Source: Acidimicrobiia bacterium (GTDB lineage Bacteria > Actinomycetota > Acidimicrobiia > Acidimicrobiales > Ilumatobacteraceae). Taken from it: a stretch of DNA of 7,834 bases. The notes beneath the pieces are model-generated. The model saw nothing but the letters and a program-made list of their open reading frames with translations, did not search any database and was not told the origin of the DNA. The position numbers were made by a program, and so were the translations under genes. The DNA is taken from NCBI GenBank assembly GCA_010030605.1, contig RHCK01000067.1, positions 1 through 7,834 on the forward strand. Reading direction: 5' to 3'. Positions within the stretch are counted from its first letter, which is position 1. Each line of letters begins with the position of its first letter. Positions 1 to 6,115 of the stretch are shown one piece after another.

Positions 1-343
1 GTCGCACCCGTGAACGATGACCGTCACGCACCTTGTTGATGGCCACCCGACGTATCCAACCCACGGGATCGTCGTACGTACTGATCTTGCGCCACTTCAG
101 ATGCGCCTTCACGAACGCGTCCTGAACTGCATCGGCCGCCTCCTCGGAATTCCCACAGATCACGGTGAGTGAACGGACGAGGCGCGCGTAATGCAGATTG
201 AACAGCGTCGTCAGGTCGACCGTGGCGGCGGAGATGGGGGCGGTGTCGGTGTGGTCCACGGTGGTGCCCGCCCAGGGGGACAGGAGTGCGTTCGGGAAGG
301 TGGAATGACCTCCCGATTCCCACGATAGGGCGGCCGCGGACAT
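1..343 (-). CDS. ECF-type RNA polymerase sigma factor, N-terminal part (cut by left edge)
   Basis: The minus strand from ATG 343 down to the window edge is open for 114 codons with no stop, so the gene continues to the left. Residues about 46-113 match sigma-70 region 2, which binds core RNA polymerase and the -10 element. Visible hallmarks are LFNLHYARLVRSL (47-59), the acidic EEAADAVQDAFVKA (67-80) and the helix DDPVGWIRRVAINKVRD (91-107). Region 4, which reads the -35 element, would lie off-window. The first 45 residues are not conserved sigma sequence. ATG 343 is preferred because AGGTGA stands 5 nt upstream; a GTG at 352 is in frame but has less support. The gene is divergent from the plus-strand operon, with 86 nt between the two starts. 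No anti-sigma factor is visible, so its signal is unknown. The family call is firm; the subgroup is not assigned. Confidence 0.88.
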   Translation of the reverse strand, partial: MSAAALSWESGGHSTFPNALLSPWAGTTVDHTDTAPISAATVDLTTLFNLHYARLVRSLTVICGNSEEAADAVQDAFVKAHLKWRKISTYDDPVGWIRRVAINKVRDGHRSRVR

Positions 344-396
344 GGTTTTCACCTGACAGTCACGTTGTGAGGGGTCTTGAGGTTTGCTGGACAAAT

Positions 397-415
397 GCGA
401 CCTTTCGATGGTCGC
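397..415. promoter_or_regulatory. 6-bp inverted repeat in the divergent promoter region (possible operator)
   Basis: GCGACC (397-402) and GGTCGC (410-415) form a perfect inverted repeat with a 7-nt spacer. It lies 2 nt upstream of the -10 box at 418-423, overlapping the expected -35 position of the operon promoter and upstream of the divergent sigma gene. The position suits an operator for a dimeric regulator. A 6-bp match can arise by chance, so this is only a candidate. Confidence 0.25.
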
Positions 416-417
416 CG

Positions 418-432
418 TAGCCTGCGGTCATG
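418..432 (+). promoter_or_regulatory. Leaderless promoter -10 box for the 430-3958 operon
   Basis: TAGCCT (418-423) fits the actinobacterial -10 pattern TAnnnT and is followed by exactly 6 nt and then ATG at 430. Transcription from this box would start at or beside the A of the start codon, giving a leaderless mRNA. There is no Shine-Dalgarno sequence before 430, which agrees. The same ten bases CCGTAGCCTG, at the same distance from an ATG, occur before the gene at 6113. No convincing -35 hexamer is visible. Confidence 0.6.
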
Positions 433-992
433 GCTTGGCTGGGGCGCGCAAATCGGCTCACACGCTGGAATGACGTACCACGTGTCGCCTTGGCCACTCT
501 GCCAACGCCAATCGAGCAAGGTCCGACCTTTCCCAACGGTCCCCGACTGTGGGTCAAGCGCGACGATCTGACCGGCTTGGGCATGGGTGGCAACAAGGCC
601 CGCAAATTGGAGTTCCTTTGTGGTGACGCCGTGTCGTCCGGTGCGTCCTGTCTCATCACGGTGGGTGCCGGTCAGTCGAACCACTGTCGTATGACGGCCG
701 CCGCTGGTGCCGTTCTCGGCATCGAGACCCATCTCGTGTTGGCCGGCGATCGCCCGACGGTGCTCGAGGGGAACCAGTTGGCGATGACTACGCGATCCCG
801 ACGCCACAATCGTTGGCGGCGCGCGAATGGGGCGCGCGCAACGGCGCCTGGGTTCTGGACGACGTGTACACGGCCAAGGGGATGGCGGGCTTGTTGGGCA
901 ACATCGCACGAGGTCGGTGGGGAGCGAACGACGACATCGTCTTCATCCACACCGGTGGACAACCGGAGGTTTTCGTCCGTCATGAATCATGA
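430..992 (+). pseudogene. D-cysteine desulfhydrase / ACC deaminase family gene, internally deleted and frameshifted
   Basis: Two parts of one PLP enzyme are present in different frames. From ATG 430 to about 780, the N-terminal region shows LPTPIE (24-29), WVKRDDLTG (41-49), GGNKARKLEFL (53-63, with the Schiff-base lysine probably K56), QSNHCRM (82-88) and a last familial GNQL (114-117). From about 780 to TGA 992, in another frame, the C-terminal region reads GDDYAIPTPQSLAA, then DDVYTAKGMAGLLGN, then FIHTGGQPEVFV, which are typical family endings. Intact members have about 320-340 residues; here roughly 130-140 residues of the middle are absent, including the phosphate-binding loop region, so it should be inactive. 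The reaction of the family is conversion of D-cysteine to pyruvate, ammonia and sulfide, or cleavage of ACC. The original stop overlaps the next gene by 11 nt. An assembly error is a less likely alternative. Confidence 0.82.
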
Positions 993-2049
993 GAATCTGA
1001 ATCCGCGAACCATCGCCGTCACCGCGGGCCGTCCCTCGGGCGACGGATCACCGATCAATCAGCCGATCGTTCTGGCCTCGAACTTTCGTGAGTCTCCCGA
1101 CTACGCGCGAACGCACGGGACCGAGTCATGGAAGGCGCTCGAAACAGCGGTTGGTTCTTTGGAGGGTGGCGACTGCGTGTCGTTCGCTTCGGGCATGGCC
1201 GCAGCGTCGGCGATCTTGTTCGCTCTCGCTCCACGAATCGTGGTTGTTCCCACGGTGAGTTATTTGGGTGTCCGCAAACTCATCGAATTGATGCAGTCAC
1301 GTGAGCAGGTCGAGGCGCGAGCCGTTGTTATCACCGACACCGCGTCGGTTTTGCGAACGTGTCGAGATGCCGCCACCGAAGTGGGAGCCGACCGCGTGTT
1401 GCTTTGGATCGAGACACCCACCAACCCCACGCTCGACGAAGGTGATCTCCCCGCGTTGTGTCACGGAGCGCGTGAGATCCGGGTGGCCACCGCCGTGGAT
1501 TCGACGTTCGCGACGCCCATGGGACAGCGACCACTCGAGCATGGCGCCACGGTGGTGATGCACTCGGGCACGAAGTTCATCGGAGGACACAGCGACCTCA
1601 TGATCGGTCTCACCATCACGAACGACGCGAAAGTGAACGAGGCCTTGCTGGAGTCGCGCACCTTCGTCGGCGCGACCCCCGGCGCTTTGGAGTCCTTCCT
1701 CGCCTTGCGCGGTCTGCGCACCCTGCCCATTCGCTACGAGGCCTCGTCTCGCAACGCGCTCCAGCTGGTCGAGAGATTGCGGGCGCATCCGGCGGTGGAA
1801 TGGGCGAAGAACGTCGGGCCGATGTTGAGCTTCATTGTCAAAGGCGGCGCTCCCGCGGCCGACCGAGCGTGCGACGCGGTTCGCATCATCACACACGCCA
1901 CGAGTCTCGGCGGAGTCGAATCGACGATGGAACGACGACAAAAATACGCGGGAGACGCTCATGTCGATCCGGGTTTGATTCGTATGAGCGTGGGAATCGA
2001 GGACGTCGAAGACCTGTGGGCCGATCTGTCGACGGCACTATCGTCATGA
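982..2049 (+). CDS. Cys/Met metabolism PLP-dependent enzyme (cystathionine gamma-synthase-like)
   Basis: This 355-residue protein belongs to the trans-sulfuration PLP family, which makes or breaks C-S bonds at the beta or gamma carbon of amino acids such as cystathionine, homoserine esters and methionine. Visible hallmarks are YAR (41-43, phosphate-binding Tyr and Arg of the neighbouring subunit), SFASGMAA (67-74), Y94 at the cofactor-stacking position, IETPTNPTLDEGDL (143-156), AVDSTFATP (171-179, with the pyridine-nitrogen Asp D173), HSGTKFIGGHSD (194-205, PLP lysine K198) and SLGGVES (308-314), then LIRMSVGIEDVEDLWADL (332-349). It is a little shorter than the usual 380-400 residues. I chose ATG 982 because the family match begins just after it and GGAGGT (965-970) lies 11 nt upstream. 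The frame is also open back to ATG 430, but that extension is decayed desulfhydrase sequence. The exact substrate cannot be read from sequence. Confidence 0.88.
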   Translation: MNHENLNPRTIAVTAGRPSGDGSPINQPIVLASNFRESPDYARTHGTESWKALETAVGSLEGGDCVSFASGMAAASAILFALAPRIVVVPTVSYLGVRKLIELMQSREQVEARAVVITDTASVLRTCRDAATEVGADRVLLWIETPTNPTLDEGDLPALCHGAREIRVATAVDSTFATPMGQRPLEHGATVVMHSGTKFIGGHSDLMIGLTITNDAKVNEALLESRTFVGATPGALESFLALRGLRTLPIRYEASSRNALQLVERLRAHPAVEWAKNVGPMLSFIVKGGAPAADRACDAVRIITHATSLGGVESTMERRQKYAGDAHVDPGLIRMSVGIEDVEDLWADLSTALSS

Positions 2050-3026
2050 ACATGTCCGATCAGATCCTCGACGTCGATCTGCTGGCTTTCGAGAAAGGCG
2101 ACGCGGCCCGTCGCCGGGCCGTCGTCGATGGAGTTCGTCGCAGTCTCGCCACCGGATTCGTGTACACGAGTAGCGACATCTCCGAGGACCTGTTGGACAC
2201 CGCGTACGAAATGTTGCGCACGTTCTTCTCGATGGACCAGGAAACGAAGCGACGCTTCGTTGCTCCCGGTGCACACGGACAGACGGGATACACCGGCTTG
2301 TTGGTCGAGACCGCCGCGTCCAGCGACAAGCCCGATTGGAAAGAGATGTTGAACTGGGCATCTCCCATCCCCGCGGGTCATCCACTGAAGCGCAAGTTCC
2401 CCGGTTCGTATCCGGATCAGTTGCTCCCCGACGCCGTGGTTCCCGGCATGTCGGACGTGCTGTATCGGTTTCACGACGCGATTGCCGATCTGCAGCGACG
2501 TTTCCTGCGGGTGATCGCACTCGGAATCGGATGCGCCGAAACGTTTTTCGACGACATGGTGCAGGATGGCCCGACTCTGACTCGTGCCATTCGCTACCCC
2601 TCCATGAAGGATGCACCGGCGGGCGGTCACGTGTGGGCCGGAGCTCACGGCGACATCAACCTCATCACCGCCTTGCCACGGGCAACGGCGCCCGGTTTGC
2701 AGGTCGAGGTCGATGGACAATGGGTGGATGCGATTCCACCCGACGGTCGCGTGATCATCAACACCGGCATCATGCTCGAACGTTTGACCAACGGTGTCAT
2801 CCCCATCGGTTGGCATCGCGTGGTGGCGGCTCCGGGTTTCGAAGACGAGCGTTACAGCGTGGTGCAGTTCTGTCATCCTCGCCCCTGGACCATGCTCGCC
2901 CCCGTCGAGTCCTGTTGCACTCCGGAGAATCCCCAGCGGTACTCCACCATCAGCGCCGCTGACGCGTTGGACGAAGTTCTGTATCAGATCAACCTGATCG
3001 AGGACGCCCGTCGCGTGGCCGACTGA
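2046..3026 (+). CDS. 2-oxoglutarate/Fe(II)-dependent oxygenase, isopenicillin-N-synthase type
   Basis: This 326-residue protein has the two-part layout of the IPNS/ACC-oxidase/plant-type dioxygenases. An N-terminal DIOX_N-like region (about 6-125, with GFVYTSS at 37-43 and a conserved helix ending FFSMDQETKRRF) precedes a jelly-roll core. The iron ligands are intact: H201 and D203 in AHGDINLITAL (200-210), and H257 in GWHRV (255-259). R269 and S271 of RYSVVQF (269-275) form the RxS motif that binds 2-oxoglutarate. The length is normal. Such enzymes hydroxylate, desaturate or cyclise small molecules in the cytoplasm using O2 and 2-oxoglutarate; the substrate here is unknown. The start ATG 2046 overlaps the previous stop as ATGA, which points to translational coupling. 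There is no clear Shine-Dalgarno sequence, and ATG 2052 is a possible alternative start. An open frame extends upstream to 1800, but it is antisense-free shadow of the PLP gene, not family sequence. Confidence 0.9.
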   Translation: MNMSDQILDVDLLAFEKGDAARRRAVVDGVRRSLATGFVYTSSDISEDLLDTAYEMLRTFFSMDQETKRRFVAPGAHGQTGYTGLLVETAASSDKPDWKEMLNWASPIPAGHPLKRKFPGSYPDQLLPDAVVPGMSDVLYRFHDAIADLQRRFLRVIALGIGCAETFFDDMVQDGPTLTRAIRYPSMKDAPAGGHVWAGAHGDINLITALPRATAPGLQVEVDGQWVDAIPPDGRVIINTGIMLERLTNGVIPIGWHRVVAAPGFEDERYSVVQFCHPRPWTMLAPVESCCTPENPQRYSTISAADALDEVLYQINLIEDARRVAD

Positions 3027-3958
3027 TGACGTCAGAGATCATGACGTCCGAACCGGATGCATCGGACATCGCTGCCCCTCGAGAGTTGGCGCTCGCCATC
3101 GACATTGGTGGCACGAAAATGGCCGTCGGCTTGGTGTCCCGCAAGGGCGAGATGCTCGACCGCGACGTGATTCGAACGGACCGAGACAAGAACGCGAACG
3201 ATTTGTTCGAGTCGTTGTCGGTGATCGTTCGTCGTCAAGCCGAACGTGCGTCGGAACGTCATGGTGGCAAGGTGGTCGTGTGCGGAGTCGGTTCGGCTGG
3301 TCCGATCGAACCGGATTGCACCACGGTGTCACCCTTGAACATTCCGGCGTGGCGACGATTTCCGTTGCGCGAAGCGTTGTCGACTGTTGTCGGCGTGCCG
3401 GTGTACGGAGATCTCGACGCGAAGGCCTTCGCTCTGGCTGAAGGTTGGCTCGGTGCGGCCAAGGGTTCCAACAACTACGTGGGGATGGTCGTGAGCACGG
3501 GTGTCGGTGGAGGCATCGTGGTCGATGGGCGAATGATCGACGGGGCGTCGGGTAACGCGGGACACATCGGTCATGTCATCGTGAACCCCGATGGGCACCG
3601 ATGCGGATGTGGTGCGCGGGGCTGTCTCGAGGCCGAAGCCTCCGGATCAGCGATCGAAGCGATCACGGGTCGTCCGGCCACCGAACCTTCGTACGAGACG
3701 ATGCAGCGAACCGGACGCATGGTGGGACGCGCGGTGGCTTCGGTGTGCAATTTCTTCGATCTTCGTTTGGCGGTCGTTGGAGGGTCGGTGGCGCTGGGGT
3801 TCGGTCCCACGTTCTTTCAATCAGCTCAAGAAGTCATCGATGAACATTGCCGGCTGGCGTTTTCTCGGGGCGCGCGCATCGTGCCGGCCCGATTGGGAGA
3901 TCGTTCTCCGATCATTGGCGCGGGTGCTGTTGGCTGGCGAGGTCTCAACCGTTCCTGA
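3026..3958 (+). CDS. ROK-family sugar kinase (glucokinase-like)
   Basis: This 310-residue protein is a ROK (repressor/ORF/kinase) kinase without a DNA-binding domain, so it is a kinase-type member. AIDIGGTK (24-31) is the ATP phosphate-binding motif, GVGSAGP (87-93) and NIPAW (105-109) line the sugar site, and HRCGCGARGCLEA (191-203) supplies the zinc-binding cysteines C193, C195 and C200 together with H183. D131 fits the catalytic base. Two sugar-contact positions differ from classical members: the motif usually written GExGH reads GHIGH (179-183), and the residue before D131 is Leu instead of Asn. The expected reaction is ATP-dependent phosphorylation of glucose or a related hexose; the altered residues make the substrate uncertain. 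The start ATG 3026 shares its A with the preceding TGA, so translation is coupled. An in-frame ATG at 3041 is an alternative. It is the last gene of the operon. Confidence 0.88.
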   Translation: MTSEIMTSEPDASDIAAPRELALAIDIGGTKMAVGLVSRKGEMLDRDVIRTDRDKNANDLFESLSVIVRRQAERASERHGGKVVVCGVGSAGPIEPDCTTVSPLNIPAWRRFPLREALSTVVGVPVYGDLDAKAFALAEGWLGAAKGSNNYVGMVVSTGVGGGIVVDGRMIDGASGNAGHIGHVIVNPDGHRCGCGARGCLEAEASGSAIEAITGRPATEPSYETMQRTGRMVGRAVASVCNFFDLRLAVVGGSVALGFGPTFFQSAQEVIDEHCRLAFSRGARIVPARLGDRSPIIGAGAVGWRGLNRS

Positions 3959-3964
3959 TCCGAG

Positions 3965-5065
3965 TCAGCCTCCGACGGCGCGATAGACGCGTTCGGCCGG
4001 CCCTTTCCCGAAACGTCGGGTCCATAGTGACGCCGCACCCACCCCGACGACCCAGTAGCCCGTCGACACGATGATCGCGGTGTGTAGTCCGTGCGGTTCG
4101 ACGAGGGTCCACCATCGGAAGAGCACGTAGTACACGACGACGTGACCGAGGTAGAGCGACAAGGTCATTTGCCCGGCGCGACGCAAGTGGTCGAGCACTG
4201 CATTCATCGACGACGATCGGACGATGGAGGTGATGACGGCGAAAGCCGTCACGGCGATCGCGAGAGTCGTGAGCGAGTAGCCCAGTCCCCGGTCGAAGGG
4301 CTCGGTCGACAGAAGGCCGCCGACCCACGCTCGATCGGGAGACTCGAAGCGTTCGAGAATGTCGATCGCGATGTACAGGATCACGGTACATGTGGCGGTG
4401 AACACCGCGATTCGTCCCGACGCTCGTTCGAAGCGATCGAGATGGCGACCGATGAGAATTCCGGCGATGAAGAACGCGATCCACGGCAGGATCGGATGCG
4501 TGTAGCCGGTGAATGTTCGTCCGAACAGGTCGGCGATGGAGTCGACCTCGCGTGGATTCAGCCACTCGATGGGTGACGCCGCGCTCGGACGGGAGACCAA
4601 CCAACCCCTCAACGCGGCACCACCGACGATGGCCGCGCCGGCGATGAGCACCAAATGCTTTGACGCCAGGTGAACGATGATCGCGGCGATGCATAGATAC
4701 GCGCCGTAATAGAAGAGGATCGTGCCGGCCCACGCATGGTTGAGTGCCAATCCGGCCGCGTACAGCAACACTCCTCGACGTGCGAGTCGAGAACGAATTC
4801 CGGCTTCGCCCGGGATCGATTGGGTCGGAGTATTCGAGGCCATGAGCGCGACGCCGATGCCGGCCATCAGAACGAAGGTGGCGGCGAAGCGAGTGCTGAG
4901 CACGCCGGTGTACGGATGAAAGAGATGTTCCCAGAAACCGTGAGGATCTCGAACGTCGTTCATCGTTCCGTGATAGTTCATGGTGACCACACCGATGAGA
5001 GCCACGGCTCGGGTGACGTCGGGGGCCACTCGTCGCGAACCGATAGCGATCGATTCGGATGTCAT
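3965..5065 (-). CDS. DUF418 domain integral membrane protein
   Basis: This 366-residue protein has about ten predicted membrane helices (roughly 16-36, 60-78, 97-112, 115-133, 138-153, 190-206, 219-236, 262-282, 298-316, 328-346). The N-terminal RAVALIGVVTMNY (19-31), the STRFAATFVLMAGIGVAL block (57-74) and the C-terminal GQMTLSLYLGH (298-308) followed by KGPAERVYR (354-362) are the marks of the DUF418/DUF1624 group, distant relatives of membrane acyltransferases. No member function can be assigned with confidence; acyl transfer to a cell-envelope molecule is a guess from the superfamily. It begins 6 nt after the stop of the alanine-racemase-like gene, with no visible Shine-Dalgarno sequence, so the two are probably co-transcribed. 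Its stop is only 6 nt from the stop of the convergent ROK kinase gene. Confidence 0.85.
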   Translation of the reverse strand: MTSESIAIGSRRVAPDVTRAVALIGVVTMNYHGTMNDVRDPHGFWEHLFHPYTGVLSTRFAATFVLMAGIGVALMASNTPTQSIPGEAGIRSRLARRGVLLYAAGLALNHAWAGTILFYYGAYLCIAAIIVHLASKHLVLIAGAAIVGGAALRGWLVSRPSAASPIEWLNPREVDSIADLFGRTFTGYTHPILPWIAFFIAGILIGRHLDRFERASGRIAVFTATCTVILYIAIDILERFESPDRAWVGGLLSTEPFDRGLGYSLTTLAIAVTAFAVITSIVRSSSMNAVLDHLRRAGQMTLSLYLGHVVVYYVLFRWWTLVEPHGLHTAIIVSTGYWVVGVGAASLWTRRFGKGPAERVYRAVGG

Positions 5066-5071
5066 CGGGGA

Positions 5072-6019
5072 TCAGATCCAGTCGACGCGGTCGACCAATG
5101 TGGAGATGAGGGGACGTTGCACGTCGATCATGTCACCAATCTCGGGACACGAACTGTCGCGTCCGACGAAGACCATGCTGGTGTGCATATGGGGTGCTTC
5201 GAGCAGTGGCAGGCGGCGCCGATCATGATGAAACGGGGAGAGTCCACCATCGAGCGGAGCGATTCCGTGCGCCGTCCCGCATCCGATCATGACGATGCGA
5301 CCGTCTTCGGAAATGCGCGTGAGTCGATATCCGGCGACATCTCCGGCCCGCGCCGAACGGACGTCGATCACGTCGGACCGTAGTTGCAGCATGGATTTGT
5401 CGCCGTGCCACAACGCGGTGCCGAGACGAAGAAACCATTCGCGCGCGGGGAATCGTCGACGAAGTTCGTCGAGCCCGTTGCCATCGATGTGACTCACCCA
5501 GACCGAGAGCTCGTTCGAGGACGAGTCGAGTGCCCCGACGATGTCGGTGATCTCGCGAACATGATCGTCGATACCACCGACCAGCGGGGGATGGATGGAC
5601 AGTCCCATCACCTCGCAACCGACCGAACGACCGAGACTCACCAGATCGGCGACCTCGCCCGGATCGCAGCCGTAACGGTTCATCGACGAACGAACCTTGA
5701 CCACGACGCGGTGTCCGGCGGCGGCCGAGACGTGAACGGGGGAGCCGACGGTGAGAATGGCGTCGCCGCGCAGACCCGGTCGCGGCTGGACGAGAGGTGT
5801 CAGCACCATCGGGGTGCGGTCGTCGGGGACGCTGCTCACCTCGTCGGCGGTACCGACCGCGAGGATCGAGGCCAAGGGGGCCGCGCGAGACGCCAACCAA
5901 TCGCGTCCGAAGCCATACCCGTTGCCCTTGACCACGGGGATCAGGCCTCTCACCGAGTCGGCCACGCGATTGACGTGGGAATCCCAGGCCGTCCGAGCGA
6001 CGTTCAGCACCAAGGTCAC
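5072..6019 (-). CDS. Alanine-racemase-like PLP protein, short and divergent
   Basis: This 315-residue fold-type III PLP protein resembles alanine racemase, which interconverts L- and D-alanine for peptidoglycan. PVVKGNGYGFG (28-38) holds the Schiff-base lysine K31; the usual text is VVKANAYGHG. SSMNRYG (111-117) matches the MGRxG motif with the arginine (R115) that meets the PLP phenolate. H143 in GLSIHPP, R198 in FLRLGTALWHG (196-206) and Y231 in GDVAGYR (226-232) match the other active-site positions, including the second catalytic base Tyr. Typical enzymes have 360-380 residues; this one ends soon after GDMIDVQRP and seems to lack the C-terminal stretch carrying a substrate-pocket tyrosine. 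It may be a racemase for another amino acid or a cell-wall enzyme of altered range. The GTG start at 6019 is supported by a -10 box exactly 6 nt upstream (leaderless). It leads a unit with the DUF418 gene. Confidence 0.83.
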   Translation of the reverse strand: MTLVLNVARTAWDSHVNRVADSVRGLIPVVKGNGYGFGRDWLASRAAPLASILAVGTADEVSSVPDDRTPMVLTPLVQPRPGLRGDAILTVGSPVHVSAAAGHRVVVKVRSSMNRYGCDPGEVADLVSLGRSVGCEVMGLSIHPPLVGGIDDHVREITDIVGALDSSSNELSVWVSHIDGNGLDELRRRFPAREWFLRLGTALWHGDKSMLQLRSDVIDVRSARAGDVAGYRLTRISEDGRIVMIGCGTAHGIAPLDGGLSPFHHDRRRLPLLEAPHMHTSMVFVGRDSSCPEIGDMIDVQRPLISTLVDRVDWI

Positions 6020-6031
6020 GATGCGACGCTA
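6017..6031 (-). promoter_or_regulatory. Leaderless promoter -10 box for the racemase-like gene
   Basis: Read on the minus strand, TAGCGT (6031-6026) is followed by 6 nt and then GTG at 6019, the same geometry as the boxes at 418 and 6101. No Shine-Dalgarno sequence precedes the GTG. No -35 hexamer is recognisable. The box supports GTG 6019 as the true start. Confidence 0.5.
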
Positions 6032-6077
6032 CCGAGACCCGTTGGTGGAGGGGCGACGCTCGTTGGGTAAATACGAC

Positions 6078-6115
6078 TTGTTTGGTCGGGATTCGGACCG
6101 TAGCCTGACCCCATG
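6078..6115 (+). promoter_or_regulatory. Leaderless promoter for the DUF4395 gene
   Basis: TTGTTT (6078-6083) as -35 and TAGCCT (6101-6106) as -10 are separated by 17 nt, and 6 nt follow before ATG 6113. Transcription would begin at the start codon. The ten bases CCGTAGCCTG (6098-6107) are identical to those before the operon start at 430. This promoter diverges from that of the racemase-like gene within a 93-nt gap. Confidence 0.65.

Noticed and set aside
1800..2045. An N-terminal extension of the 2OG oxygenase from ATG 1800
   Set aside because: This stretch codes for the conserved end of the PLP enzyme in its own frame. The extension is Arg- and Gly-rich shadow sequence, and ATG 2046 gives the normal family length.
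430..2049. A single natural 539-residue bifunctional enzyme
   Set aside because: Residues about 118-184 have no family character, while the same DNA in another frame encodes a clear desulfhydrase C-terminus. A damaged gene fused by chance to the next one explains it better.
1959..2876. A 305-codon open frame antisense to the oxygenase gene
   Set aside because: Its product shows no recognisable domain. Long antisense frames are common in GC-rich coding DNA, and the plus strand encodes an intact enzyme.
3945..4733. A 262-codon open frame overlapping the DUF418 gene
   Set aside because: It is Arg- and His-rich with no hydrophobic pattern or motif, and it lies in a shifted frame on the same strand as a clear membrane protein.
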